Below the pieces are notes generated by a model, which saw nothing but the letters and a program-made list of their open reading frames with translations, made no database searches and was not told the DNA's origin. Shown here piece by piece: positions 34,286 to 43,668 of a DNA stretch of 64,000 nt (the first letter of the stretch is position 1; every line of letters begins with the position of its first letter). The DNA is from Acidicapsa acidisoli. Lineage in GTDB: Bacteria; Acidobacteriota; Terriglobia; Terriglobales; Acidobacteriaceae. The stretch covers positions 558,001 to 622,000 of the forward strand of contig NZ_JAGSYI010000002.1 of the NCBI RefSeq assembly GCF_025685625.1, written 5' to 3'. Position numbers and translations under genes: made by a program.

Positions 34286-35671
34286 ATGCGCTTCTTAGTG
34301 ATTCCCGCACTCCTGACCGCTTGTGCGGTGTCCGGTCTAGCCCAAACCGCAGACCGCGTCTACACAGCCGACCAGACCTCGAATACGGTCTCGGTCATCG
34401 ATCCTGCGACAAACAAATTCCTCGGCTCCATTCATCTCGGCGATGACGTGCCGGCGGCGCTGAGCCCCCTGTATCACGGCGAACTGCTGGTGCATGGCCT
34501 TGGTTTTTCCCCCGACCACAAGACGCTTGCCGTGGTCTCCATCGGCTCCAATTCCGTCACCTTCATCGACACGGAGACCAATACGGTCAAGGGAAAGGTC
34601 TATGTAGGCCGCTCTCCGCATGAGGCCTTTTTCCGGCCCAATGGTAAAGAGCTCTGGTTGGTGGTGCGCGGTGAAAACTATGTAAGCGTGATCGATCCGG
34701 TGAAGATGAAAGAAGTACGCCGCATCGAGACTGCGAACGGTCCAGGCATGGTGCTCTTTCGCCCCGACGGTAAATATGCATTTGTTCCTTCCAGCTTTAC
34801 TCCGGAGATGGATGTTATCGATACGAAGACCTACAAGATAGTTGCAAGGGTACCGCAGGCAAGCCCGTTTTCCCCAAACCTTGCGGTCGATCAGGACGAA
34901 GTCTGGTTTACTCTCAAGGATTCGGGCAAGACCCAGGTCGTAAGCGCGAAGCCACCCTTCCAGACGCTGGCCACGCTCGAAACAGGACCCATCACAAATC
35001 ACGTTACCTTCATAACAAACGAAGCAGGACGGTTTGCCTATGTCACGGTAGGAGGCAAGGACGAGGTGTTGGCCTACCGCCGCGTGACCGGCTCCGCGCC
35101 TCAGTTAGTGGCAACGATTAAAACTGGTGACCTGCCCCACGGCATCTGGGGGTCCGGCGATGGAAGTAAGGTTTATGTCGGTTTGGAAAATGGGGATTCA
35201 GTGCAGGCTATCGACACGATGACGAATCGCATTGTAGCCACGATCCCTGTCGGCCAGCTGCCCCAGGCGCTCGTTTACGTTCCCGGGGCAGTCTCCTCCG
35301 ATGCGGGCAACGCCAATCTGAAGCCTCTCGGCATTTCAAGCGATGCGCTCCACCTCGAACTGGTCCCACCAACCTCTGGCGATTCACAGGCACACGCGAG
35401 TGTCTCGATCAACTCGCTCGGGCCGATCGACAACGTGCAGATCGCGGCAACGGGCCTTACGCCCGGGAAGAAGTATGACCTGATCCTGACCGGCGGCTCC
35501 GAACCTCAGAAACTGGCAACGTTCAAAGCTAACATTGGCGGCGTCGCGATCGCACAGACGATGGGGCCTATAAAACATGCTGTAACCCCGTCGCAGACCG
35601 CATCCGCTATGACGCTCGAGGTCCTGTCGGACGATGAAAACGGGGGTCAATTGGTGCTGAAGCAGATGTAG
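34286..35671 (+). CDS. Secreted YVTN/YncE-like beta-propeller protein
   Basis: The 461-aa exported protein has a short signal peptide (RFLVIPALLTACAVSGLAQ) and seven-bladed-propeller repeats with the pattern V-x-x-I-D-x-x-T-x-K: NTVSVIDPATNKFLGSI, NSVTFIDTETNTVKGKVYVG, MDVIDTKTYKIVARV and DSVQAIDTMTNRIVATI. The last 120 residues form a beta-rich domain (VSINSLGPIDNVQIAATGL). Such proteins bind ligands or partner proteins in the periplasm; no catalytic residues are evident. The gene follows DUF305 at 39 bp and probably shares its transcript. The combination of DUF305 with a YVTN protein occurs in other bacteria, as I recall from general knowledge. The role is not defined. Confidence 0.82.
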   Translation: MRFLVIPALLTACAVSGLAQTADRVYTADQTSNTVSVIDPATNKFLGSIHLGDDVPAALSPLYHGELLVHGLGFSPDHKTLAVVSIGSNSVTFIDTETNTVKGKVYVGRSPHEAFFRPNGKELWLVVRGENYVSVIDPVKMKEVRRIETANGPGMVLFRPDGKYAFVPSSFTPEMDVIDTKTYKIVARVPQASPFSPNLAVDQDEVWFTLKDSGKTQVVSAKPPFQTLATLETGPITNHVTFITNEAGRFAYVTVGGKDEVLAYRRVTGSAPQLVATIKTGDLPHGIWGSGDGSKVYVGLENGDSVQAIDTMTNRIVATIPVGQLPQALVYVPGAVSSDAGNANLKPLGISSDALHLELVPPTSGDSQAHASVSINSLGPIDNVQIAATGLTPGKKYDLILTGGSEPQKLATFKANIGGVAIAQTMGPIKHAVTPSQTASAMTLEVLSDDENGGQLVLKQM

Positions 35672-35706
35672 CCGTCGATGTCGGGCACGTGCAATCAACA
35701 TGCCTA

Positions 35707-38700
35707 TCACTGGCGGGTCAGGCAAACCGAGGGTGACGACGTTATCATCTCTACCGGCAGGGTGAACAGAAACGTCGCACCCCTTCCCTGGTTGGCGTTC
35801 GCCCATAAGCGGCCACCGTGTGATTCGATGATAGTGCGGCTGATCGCCAAACCCATGCCCGAGCCCTGAGGTTTGGTGGTGAAGAAGGCGCTGAAAATCT
35901 GGTCAGTCTTGTCGGCTGGCAATCCCACACCGGTGTCGCTGACTGAGAGTAGCAGTTGACCATCCTGAGCCAGCTCCGTTTTAACCATAAGTTCACCGCC
36001 AGTGTCTTTCATCGCCTCAATGCCGTTGAGCATGAGGTTCATCAATACCTGCTGCAGTTGCACGCGATCTGCCGTGACCGGAGGAAGTTGGGAGGCTAGA
36101 TTCGCACGCATGTGAATCGAGTAGCGGTTGGCCTCACTGCGCAGCAGGACAAACATTGCAAGAACCAACTCGTTCACATCGACCAATCCACGTTCCGGCG
36201 GAGCGCCTTTCTTATAAAGAGATCGCAAACCGTCGATTATCTCCGTCGCACGGGTGCCGTCTTTCATGATTCTCGATGCCGCTTCGCGCGCCTCTTCCAC
36301 ATCCGGCCGGTCGCGCGTAAGCCATCCCAGGCAGCTCGCGGCGTTTAGCATTGCCGCAGTGATGGGCTGCCTTAGCTCATGAGACAGCGAAGCGGCCAGC
36401 TCTCCCATCATGCTGATCCGGTTCTCATGTGCGAGATCTGCCTGTAGCTGGCGTACTTTCTCGCGTTCCTGTTCTGAGCGTTTGCGATCTTCAATGTCCG
36501 TCAGAGTTCCATACCACTTGAGAACATGTCCGTGCTCATCACGGAACGGCACAGCACGAACTAGAAACCAGCGATAGGCGCCATTCGCATCGCGATGGCG
36601 TGCCTCATTCTCGAAGGGTGCGCCAGTCGCCAGCGACGCTTGCCACTTGCTCAGGTGCTCATCCAGGTCATCGGGGTGAATGGTGAGCTGCAAGCCAGAG
36701 TCCAAATTGGCTCTTTCTGACAGCCCTGTATAGTCCAGCCAAGGTCGATTGACAAATTCCGTGGACCCATCGGACCGGGCGGAGAATGCCATTGCCGGAA
36801 TCGTTTCCACAACGTCCCGAAGGTGCTTTTCCTCTCTCCGGAGCTGCCGAATGCGCCATCGATAAAATGCCCCGAGCAATGTTACAGAAACGATCACGCA
36901 GACCGCACGGAACCACCATGTATTCCACCACGGAGGCAGGATCTTGATGGCTAACTCCAAGCCTGGCTCGCTCCAGGCGCCCCGGCTGGTTGCGCCCTGC
37001 ACACGGAAGGTATACATCCTTGTCGGCAGGGTGGTGTAAGTCGCCAACCGTTGGTTGCTGCCCACCTCGTGCCATTCGTGGTCTAATCCGTCCAGCTTGT
37101 AGCGGTAGCGGTTGGTAGCCGAATTGAAATAGCTGAGTGCGGAGAACTCCAGCGAGAAGACGTTCTGGTCATGAGAAAGGGTGAAGGCGCTGGTGTAGCC
37201 GATGGACTTCCGGAGCGGTGAATCAGTTCCAATCGTCACGGGGTGGTTGAAGAGCCGGAAATCAGTGAGAACGACCGGCGGAACGTATGGACTGTCCCCC
37301 ACCTTGTCCGGATGAAATGCTATGCCTCCACTGAATCCCCCAAAAAACATCTCACCACTCGAGCTTTTGAAACAAGTGCCCCAACCGGTCAAGTCCGCAC
37401 CGGGAAGACCATCCGCGGCGGAGTAGTTCCTGAAGGTCTGCTTTGACGTATCGAATTGCGACAGACCGTTATTGGTGCTCATCCATAGATTGCCGCGTTC
37501 GTCGTCAAGGATGCAACTCACCACATTTCCAGATAAGCCATCTTGCTCGTCGTAAGTCTTAAATCTGCCGGTCTTTGGGTCGAATCTGTCCAGCCCATCC
37601 TGAGTGCCAACCCACATCGTCCCTGCGTGATCGATGTGCACAGAGTTGACCCGGTTGTTGCTCAGGCTCGTCGGGTCATTTGCGTCGTGCTGGTAGATAG
37701 CCGTGAACCGCCCTGTGGTTGGATCGAAACGTTGCAGACCTGAGGAATGCGTGCCAACCCATAACTCTCCCTGACGGTCTTCCTCGATCTCGATATCGAC
37801 CAGCGCCCCGCTTTGTTTATCGGGCTTATACACGGTGAAGTGAGAAGTCGCCGGATCAAAGCGATTGAGGCCATCAAACGTGGTGGCCCACAGCGTACCG
37901 TTGTGATCGATGAGCAGCCGATCCACAACATCATTGCTCAAACTGAATCGATCCGTTGGGCTGTGCCGGAACGTCTTGAGCGCTCCGGTCTTGGGGTCGA
38001 AACGGGCCACCCCATGGCTGTCGCTACCGAGCCAAAGAAAACCCGATCGGTCTTCGACGATAGCAATCGGGCGCGGGCTGACTCCTGGTCCTGCAGTCTG
38101 ATAGAAGGTGTATTGCCCTGTGTTGCGGTCGATGCGGTTGAGCGCGTCAATCGTGCTGATCCACAGGATTCCTTTGCGATCCTGATAGATGCCGTTGACC
38201 ATCGTCCCCTTGAGGCTGTTCGGATTGCCGGGCTCGTGCTTGAATTTCTCAAAGAGCGGCGGTCTCGTAGAGAACCGGTTGGGCGCCAACATGAACATGC
38301 CTGTCCAAATGTCTCCCTCGCGATCCTGAAACAGAGTAATCACATTGTCTTCGCTGAGACTATCCGGGTTCGCGGGGTCATTACGGTAGCGAATGAACTT
38401 CTGGCCCTGTCGGTCATATTTGACAAGGCCGTCGCCATACGTCCCAAACCACAGAGTGCCTTCCCGGTCTTCGAACGCCGTCATAACCCCGGTCAGCAGT
38501 GCATCAGAAAGATGCCCCTTGTGGAACGAATAACGAGTAACCGTATTCGTCTTTCGATCGAAGACCCCTAAACCGCCTCCAGTGAGCTGGAATATCCAGA
38601 ACACGCCAAAGCGATCCTCATAGAACGACGTAGGGGCAAGGTTCTCCAACGGGACGTGGAGCGTGACCTTCCCCGAATCCCGATCGAACGCATCCAGCCC

Positions 38701-39444
38701 TTCGTGGGTCCCAACCCAGAAAATCCCCTCTCTGTCTTCGCCGGTTGTTCTGATCTCGTCGCTGCTCAGGCTCAAGGGATTGTTAGGATCGTGACGATAG
38801 TGAATGATCCGTCCGGTAGAGGGATCGAATCTGTAGAGGCCCTTCCTGGTTCCAAGCCACAACAAACCCGTGTGGTCCTGGCTGATGGTGGTGACAGGAA
38901 CCGTTTCCCCTTGCGAGCCCGCGGTATCAATGCGGTAGTGAGTAAATGTCTCGGTGACCGGGTTGAATTTATCCAGAAAATCATCGCATCCGACCCAAAG
39001 TGTGCCCGAGCGATCCTTGAACAGCGAGTAAATGTAGACTCCGCTTAGACTATTGGCAACACCAGGCTCATGCCTGAACACCTTGAACTTGTAGCCATCG
39101 TACCGGTTCAGTCCATACTGGGAACCAAACCACATGAAGCCCTGATCGTCCTGCACGATCTGCCATACCATCGTTTGTGATAACCCGTCTTCCGTCGAGA
39201 GTCGCGTGAAACGGATATCCTTCCCGTCGACCACTGGCAGGATGACTGTGTGAGGGTCCACATGCGCCTGCCGCACGACTCCAACATTCACGGGCCGATT
39301 GTCGGGGCGACCCGCTGCGTCGTGGGCCATCCCCAATGTGGTAGAACACAAGAGCGCGGCAACAGAATAGCCGACAGCCAGGCGGACGAGGACCGTCCGC
39401 TTAATCATTCCTTGAGAGACAATGGAAATCACAATATTTGCCAC
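35707..39444 (-). CDS. Ligand-sensor (reg_prop/Y_Y_Y) histidine kinase with PAS domain
   Basis: The 1245-aa membrane sensor has an N-terminal signal or anchor (TVLVRLAVGYSVAALLC), then about 14 two-component-regulator propeller repeats (D-x-x-G-x-L-W-x-G-T; for example DRSGTLWVGC, DREGTLWFGT, DHAGTMWVGT). Next is the Y_Y_Y Ig-like domain (YRYKLDGLDHEWHEVGSNQR), a transmembrane helix (FRAVCVIVSVTLLGAFY), a PAS domain (about 860-990) and a HisKA (SHELRQP) plus HATPase_c module with N-box LNGIEAM, DTGVGLP and GSGMGLA. There is no receiver or output domain, unlike Bacteroidetes hybrids, so a separate response regulator must exist; none is near it. The start is uncertain: GTG at 39444 or ATG at 39408, whose AAGGA is too close. 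Confidence 0.88.
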   Translation of the reverse strand: MANIVISIVSQGMIKRTVLVRLAVGYSVAALLCSTTLGMAHDAAGRPDNRPVNVGVVRQAHVDPHTVILPVVDGKDIRFTRLSTEDGLSQTMVWQIVQDDQGFMWFGSQYGLNRYDGYKFKVFRHEPGVANSLSGVYIYSLFKDRSGTLWVGCDDFLDKFNPVTETFTHYRIDTAGSQGETVPVTTISQDHTGLLWLGTRKGLYRFDPSTGRIIHYRHDPNNPLSLSSDEIRTTGEDREGIFWVGTHEGLDAFDRDSGKVTLHVPLENLAPTSFYEDRFGVFWIFQLTGGGLGVFDRKTNTVTRYSFHKGHLSDALLTGVMTAFEDREGTLWFGTYGDGLVKYDRQGQKFIRYRNDPANPDSLSEDNVITLFQDREGDIWTGMFMLAPNRFSTRPPLFEKFKHEPGNPNSLKGTMVNGIYQDRKGILWISTIDALNRIDRNTGQYTFYQTAGPGVSPRPIAIVEDRSGFLWLGSDSHGVARFDPKTGALKTFRHSPTDRFSLSNDVVDRLLIDHNGTLWATTFDGLNRFDPATSHFTVYKPDKQSGALVDIEIEEDRQGELWVGTHSSGLQRFDPTTGRFTAIYQHDANDPTSLSNNRVNSVHIDHAGTMWVGTQDGLDRFDPKTGRFKTYDEQDGLSGNVVSCILDDERGNLWMSTNNGLSQFDTSKQTFRNYSAADGLPGADLTGWGTCFKSSSGEMFFGGFSGGIAFHPDKVGDSPYVPPVVLTDFRLFNHPVTIGTDSPLRKSIGYTSAFTLSHDQNVFSLEFSALSYFNSATNRYRYKLDGLDHEWHEVGSNQRLATYTTLPTRMYTFRVQGATSRGAWSEPGLELAIKILPPWWNTWWFRAVCVIVSVTLLGAFYRWRIRQLRREEKHLRDVVETIPAMAFSARSDGSTEFVNRPWLDYTGLSERANLDSGLQLTIHPDDLDEHLSKWQASLATGAPFENEARHRDANGAYRWFLVRAVPFRDEHGHVLKWYGTLTDIEDRKRSEQEREKVRQLQADLAHENRISMMGELAASLSHELRQPITAAMLNAASCLGWLTRDRPDVEEAREAASRIMKDGTRATEIIDGLRSLYKKGAPPERGLVDVNELVLAMFVLLRSEANRYSIHMRANLASQLPPVTADRVQLQQVLMNLMLNGIEAMKDTGGELMVKTELAQDGQLLLSVSDTGVGLPADKTDQIFSAFFTTKPQGSGMGLAISRTIIESHGGRLWANANQGRGATFLFTLPVEMITSSPSVCLTRQ

Positions 39445-39560
39445 TTCTGTCAGGGAGTTCAGATCTACTCGCTGTAATAATACCCCGCAACTCTACAACA
39501 GGTTACGAGATCACAGTCGCAACGCCGACTTCCCTTCCGCGGCGCCAATCCTCGGGGCCG

Positions 39561-39594
39561 CCCTCATCGCGCTGCGTTCTGCGCACGATGAGGG
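39561..39594. terminator. Strong hairpin after the RibD-like gene
   Basis: The 9-bp arms CCCTCATCG (39561-39569) and CGATGAGGG (39586-39594) are perfect. It follows the end of the RibD-like gene at 39614 on the - strand, before the kinase start. No T-run follows, so it may stabilise the mRNA end rather than terminate alone. Confidence 0.5.
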
Positions 39595-39613
39595 TTGGCT
39601 GGCAACTCTGTCT

Positions 39614-40258
39614 CTAAACTTTCTCCAGCACAATATGGGTCGCGTATTCAGTAGGGCTGTGTTCTGTCACCGAAAATCCAAGCGCAGGCAGGTCGAGATC
39701 GGCGAACAGCGCTTCTCCCTGACCGAGTACGACGGGGGAAAACGCGAATTGCAGAGAATCTATCAGCCCAGCTCGCAGATACTGCCGCACAGTGGAAACA
39801 CCACCTCCGATCTTGACATCTTTCTCGCCCGCTGCTTGCTTCGCGAGTCTCAACGCTTCTTCGATTCCGCCGGTGGTAAAGTAGAAGGTCGTTCCTCCCT
39901 CCATCACCAGAGGCTCCCGCTCGTAGTGGGTTAGAACGAAGGTTGGCGTATGATAAGGCGGGTTATCGCCCCACCAGCCCTTCCATGAGCGATCCAGCCA
40001 CGGGCCGCGCACGGGACCGAACATATTGCGACCGAGGATGAAAGCGCCGAAGTTCTCCATTGCTCTTCGCGCAAACTGATCGTCGGTATCGACAGCTCCA
40101 CCTTCTTGCCCATGCATCGCGCGGAATGTCTTTGTCCGAAAGAACCACTGAAAGATCTCGGTCCCCCGCTTGCCGAGAGGATCACTCAGGCTCTGCTCAA
40201 TCCCAGCGCCGAAACCATCCAACGAAACACTAAATCCTGCAACACGAACCTTTGGCAT
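39614..40258 (-). CDS. RibD-C/dihydrofolate reductase-like family protein
   Basis: The 214-aa cytoplasmic protein begins MPKVRVAGFSVSLDGFGAG, the first strand and loop of bacterial 'dihydrofolate reductase family' (RibD C-terminal domain) proteins. Further family blocks are GAFILGRNMFGP, PTFVLTHYEREP, KIGGGVSTVRQYLRAGLID (the G-G-G cofactor loop) and ALFADLDLPALGF. It probably binds NADPH, but it is neither folate reductase nor RibD proper. It lies downstream of the YciI gene and the ECF42 sigma gene on the same strand, a known association for the RibD-like proteins with DGPF-type regulators. It is most likely a member of the ECF42 regulon. Confidence 0.85.
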   Translation of the reverse strand: MPKVRVAGFSVSLDGFGAGIEQSLSDPLGKRGTEIFQWFFRTKTFRAMHGQEGGAVDTDDQFARRAMENFGAFILGRNMFGPVRGPWLDRSWKGWWGDNPPYHTPTFVLTHYEREPLVMEGGTTFYFTTGGIEEALRLAKQAAGEKDVKIGGGVSTVRQYLRAGLIDSLQFAFSPVVLGQGEALFADLDLPALGFSVTEHSPTEYATHIVLEKV

Positions 40259-40372
40259 CTGTATTCCTTCCTCCTGGATTTCTGTGCAAACTCTTTCTTG
40301 CGTTGGCCGGACGCCGCAGCTAAATCAGCTTCCCTCCCCCGGCCACGGTCCTGATCACTCTTCTGCCCGTCC

Positions 40373-40771
40373 TCAGCGTGCGGTTTCGTTTCGCCGTCGC
40401 TGCTCGCTCTCCTGCATCATCTGGTTTAGATCGGCTGCCGGCCGTATCTCCCACGGCCCATACCTCAGGCCCGGATGCTGCGAGATCAGCTGAATGGCAT
40501 GGTTCATATCCCGCGCCTCCAGAACGAGAATGCCGCCAAGTTGCTCCTTGGTTTCCGCGTAGGGTCCGTCGGTAGTTGCGACTTTGCCGTTCTTCCAGTA
40601 CAGGGTCAACGCGGTTTCCGGGGGTTGAAGAGCCATTCCGGAAGCAAAATGCCCATTGGCGCGCAAATGGGCGTCGTATTCAAAACACTCATCGAGCATC
40701 GCGTGCTGCTGGTCCTCAGTCATGCCCTGGAATTTCCCCGGCTCGATGTATCCCAAACAGATATATTTCAT
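40373..40771 (-). CDS. YciI/DGPF-domain protein, ECF42 partner
   Basis: The 132-aa protein carries the YCII-like dimeric alpha-beta barrel core (MKYICLGYIEPGKFQGM then HLRANGHFASGMAL) and the diagnostic ATTDGPYAETKEQLGG motif, a variant of DGPFAE. Proteins of this 'DGPF' group are encoded beside ECF42 sigma factors and are transcribed by them. The C-terminal LQLISQHPGL-like helix is followed by a charged tail. Its biochemical role is not known. It is located 102 bp downstream of the ECF42 gene and 114 bp upstream of the RibD-like gene, all on the - strand. Confidence 0.88.
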   Translation of the reverse strand: MKYICLGYIEPGKFQGMTEDQQHAMLDECFEYDAHLRANGHFASGMALQPPETALTLYWKNGKVATTDGPYAETKEQLGGILVLEARDMNHAIQLISQHPGLRYGPWEIRPAADLNQMMQESEQRRRNETAR

Positions 40772-40873
40772 CGTACGTCTCCTATTGTTGGCGGCCAGCA
40801 GTACAACCTTGTGTGCTGGATCGTTCCCCCTATAGTCGTCGAGCGTGGGAAAGATCGACAGCAGGGCCGATTT

Positions 40874-42106
40874 TTATTTCAATTCCCGCAGCCGTCCCGC
40901 GAGAAAACGGCGTTCTGGCTCTTGTCGGACAAGGGCCAGCGCCTTCTCATACGAAGCGCGCGCCTCGGGAATTCGCCCCAGCCTGCGACACAAATCCGCA
41001 CGGGCAGAGTGTGCGAGGTGATAGTTGGCGAGTTCCTCGCGTTCCAGCAAGTCATCGATGAGACGAAGACCCAGTTCCGGCCCCTCGGACATTGCGACGG
41101 CAACTGCACGGTTGAGTTCGACGACCGGAGAAGGTTGAATATGAACCAGCCGGTCGTAGAGCAGCCGGACTTGGCGCCAATCCGTCGATGCTGCCGAGGG
41201 AGACTCGGCGTGGACTGCGGCAATGGCGGCTTGAAGGGTGTACGCACCGAAACGCCTCGACGCAAGAGCGCGCTCGGTGAGAGAGATGCCTTCAGCGATC
41301 TGGTCCTTGTTCCAAACGGAGCGATCCTGCTGATCCAGCAGGATCAACTCGCCTTCCGGGGAACTCCGGGCCGCACGGCGCGACTCCTGCAACAGCATAA
41401 GCCCCAACAAACCCATCACCTCCGGTTCCGGAAGAAGGTCGAGGATCAGTCTGCCCAGACGGATTGCCTCGCGGCTCAGCGCGCCGTGTGTCGATTGCGC
41501 CGAATACCCCTCGTTGAAGATCAGATAAACGACCAGAAGTACGGCTCCCAACCTTGCCGGTAATTCTTGCGATACAGGCACCTGGTAAGGAATAGCCTTA
41601 TCGCGGATGACGGCCTTCGCGCGCACGATGCGCTGCGCGAGCGTCGCCGGATTAACGAGAAATGCTCGAGCAACCTCCTCTGTTGTCAGGCCGCACACTT
41701 CACGCAGAGTAAGAGCAACTTGTCCTTCCGGCGCCAGAGCGGGATGGCAGCAGGTGAAGATGAGACGGAGGCGGTCGTCCTCGATCTCCTCTTCCTGGGG
41801 TCCATCGTTGATGCGCGCCTCTAGGTTGAGCGCGAGGTCCGTTTGTGCGGCGTCGAAGCGCGCCCTCCGGCGCATCCCGTCAATGGCCTTGAAGCGTGCG
41901 GTTGAAATGAGCCAGGGGCGCGGGTTGTCTGGTATACCGGCCTTACGCCAGGCGTCCAAAGCAGTAGCAAAGGCCTCGTGCATGGCCTCTTCAGCGAGAT
42001 CGAAATCGCCAAGGAGGCGCACCAGCGTAGCCAGAATCCGGCCCGATTCAGACTGGTAAAGCGTCTCTATGGTTCTGCTCAAATGTTCGGGTACATTCGA
42101 CGGCAT
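40874..42106 (-). CDS. ECF42-group sigma factor with C-terminal TPR-like extension
   Basis: The 410-aa protein has an ECF sigma region 2 (LVRLLGDFDLAEEAMHEAF then TARFKAIDGMRRRARFDAAQ) and region 4 (VALTLREVCGLTTEEVARAF, LAQRIVRAKAVIRDK), then a helical C-terminal extension of about 220 residues (GALSREAIRLGRLILDLLPE, SSPEGELILLDQQDRSVWN, YLAHSARADLCRRLG-type repeats). The extension, needed for activity in this group, replaces an anti-sigma partner. The neighbouring DGPF gene agrees with ECF42. The start at 42106 (MPSNVPEHLSRTI) matches family starts better than a codon at 42142. No ribosome site is strong. The small GTGATCAC palindrome lies about 50 bp upstream. Confidence 0.9.
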   Translation of the reverse strand: MPSNVPEHLSRTIETLYQSESGRILATLVRLLGDFDLAEEAMHEAFATALDAWRKAGIPDNPRPWLISTARFKAIDGMRRRARFDAAQTDLALNLEARINDGPQEEEIEDDRLRLIFTCCHPALAPEGQVALTLREVCGLTTEEVARAFLVNPATLAQRIVRAKAVIRDKAIPYQVPVSQELPARLGAVLLVVYLIFNEGYSAQSTHGALSREAIRLGRLILDLLPEPEVMGLLGLMLLQESRRAARSSPEGELILLDQQDRSVWNKDQIAEGISLTERALASRRFGAYTLQAAIAAVHAESPSAASTDWRQVRLLYDRLVHIQPSPVVELNRAVAVAMSEGPELGLRLIDDLLEREELANYHLAHSARADLCRRLGRIPEARASYEKALALVRQEPERRFLAGRLRELK

Positions 42107-42303
42107 GCAAGCCACACTAGCAAACGTGCTGTCTCGGCACAACCAGTCTCGACTTCACAGTTGTGATCACGACTTGAGAGACTAGCTGTGCTAACAGTCC
42201 AATGGGTTCATTGAAGGCATCTTGCGCCCGGACAACAGGATAAATCCTCGTAAACGCCAATGCGGGCACGGCGAGATTTGACGCCCGCGTTCAGAACCGT
42301 ATC

Positions 42304-42339
42304 AAAAAAAGAGACCGCCACCTTGCATGGAGGTCTCTT
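42304..42339 (-). terminator. Rho-independent terminator of the GT1 gene
   Basis: On the - strand an 8-bp stem (AAGAGACC/GGTCTCTT) with a 3-bp inner CCA/TGG extension is followed by a run of seven T. It is 16 bp after the stop of the glycosyltransferase gene. Confidence 0.85.
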
Positions 42340-42354
42340 GGCATAATACGGGGC

Positions 42355-43668
42355 TTATCGCGCCACATCGCTTTTGATGGATGTGAGAACAGCGTCACAG
42401 GTCAGTTCGTCAATTACCCGCATAACTTCCTGCCCCGTATCAAACTTCGCAAATTCAATAGCCAATTGCGCCGCTGATGATCGATAGTGCGGTTCGTTGA
42501 GGACAGACCGTACGGCTTGCGCCAACGCCTCGACTGTTGGGGTATTCGTCTTTAGATCGATGCCGGCTCCGGACCACTCGACGCGCGCATTTACATCTGC
42601 CTTATCCTCCGTAAGACCGGCTGTCACGAGTGGGATTCCGTGCTTTAACGCTTGATTTACTGTGTTGTAGCCTCCATTCGTTACGAAGACATCAACCTTC
42701 GGCAGGAGCCACTCCAACGAAAAATAGGATGCAGCGCGTGTATTCGCTGGCAACGGCTTTGGCAGTTCATCGATCGAGCGGCCACCAACGCCGACAACTA
42801 CCAAAAGATCTGGATCGTCTTCAAGTGCGGATAACGTCGGCGCCACCAGTTGTGTGAAATTGTGGTTTGAAACAGTCCCCTGAGTAACAAAAACTACCTT
42901 CCGGGAATCATCCAATTCATCTGCCCAGGCCGGAATCGGAGCTTGCTTCGGAACAATTGGCATTGCTCCAACGAAATGCACCGTTGGAGGGAGATCAGCT
43001 CTTGGGAATTCGAAGTCCGGCACGGTGAGTTGCAGACAGGCATCAGGTAACTGGATAACCGCGTCCAAAATGTTCAGCGGCAACGCCGGGAAACCACCGC
43101 CTGTCAGAAGAGAGTTGATGTATTCGCCAATTGGCTTCGTAAATGCAGCATCAATCTCATGGGCAATTTCGGCATAAGCGTTTTTCCAGGCAGGCGGCAA
43201 ACCCAGATTGCATGGAGCATTGTCGTGGCGATGCCAGAGTAAATAGGTTGACCCAACAGAAATGATCGGCGGCCGGTTGGCGCGGGGTCCCAGCAAGAGC
43301 GGAAGAATACCTAAAAACAAATTGTCAACGATGATGACATCGGGGGTAAATGTTTCGATTGCATGTTGTACGTCCCGATTCTGATCAATCAACGGATCTG
43401 CAAAGACGCGTTCGAAGTAAAACCGTGTCATCTCGACACCTGGTGCCATCGTCCGAAACTCCGGATACGCTGCGGCGAAATCCCGTAAGTCAAGATCAGC
43501 AGCTCCGGAGAAAGGTACGAATCTTGCGCCGATGTGCTCGATTCGGTCGCGGAGTACGTTGACCGACAGACCAATCACTTCATGGCCCTGTTCAGTAAGA
43601 ATTCGTCCAACTGAGAGTACGGCATTGAGATGGCCCATGAGGGGTACGGACGTTATAAGAACCTTCAA
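42355..43668 (-). CDS. GT1-family (MGT/UGT-type) glycosyltransferase
   Basis: The 437-aa cytoplasmic protein has the GT-B fold of the macrolide/UDP-glycosyltransferase family. The N-terminal acceptor domain begins MKVLITSVPLMGHLNAVLS with the catalytic-type His in MGHL. The C-terminal donor domain contains VVFVTQGTVSN, LEWLLPKVDVFVTNGGYNTV (the T-N-G-G-x-N-T-x donor-site motif) and HGIPLVTAGLTEDKADVNAR. Such enzymes attach sugars to macrolides, terpenoids or other small molecules. No biosynthetic cluster surrounds it; it is a single gene with its own terminator, flanked by a 1-kb gene-free region. Its base composition looks slightly more AT-rich than the neighbours, consistent with transfer. 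Acceptor and donor are unknown. Confidence 0.88.
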   Translation of the reverse strand: MKVLITSVPLMGHLNAVLSVGRILTEQGHEVIGLSVNVLRDRIEHIGARFVPFSGAADLDLRDFAAAYPEFRTMAPGVEMTRFYFERVFADPLIDQNRDVQHAIETFTPDVIIVDNLFLGILPLLLGPRANRPPIISVGSTYLLWHRHDNAPCNLGLPPAWKNAYAEIAHEIDAAFTKPIGEYINSLLTGGGFPALPLNILDAVIQLPDACLQLTVPDFEFPRADLPPTVHFVGAMPIVPKQAPIPAWADELDDSRKVVFVTQGTVSNHNFTQLVAPTLSALEDDPDLLVVVGVGGRSIDELPKPLPANTRAASYFSLEWLLPKVDVFVTNGGYNTVNQALKHGIPLVTAGLTEDKADVNARVEWSGAGIDLKTNTPTVEALAQAVRSVLNEPHYRSSAAQLAIEFAKFDTGQEVMRVIDELTCDAVLTSIKSDVAR

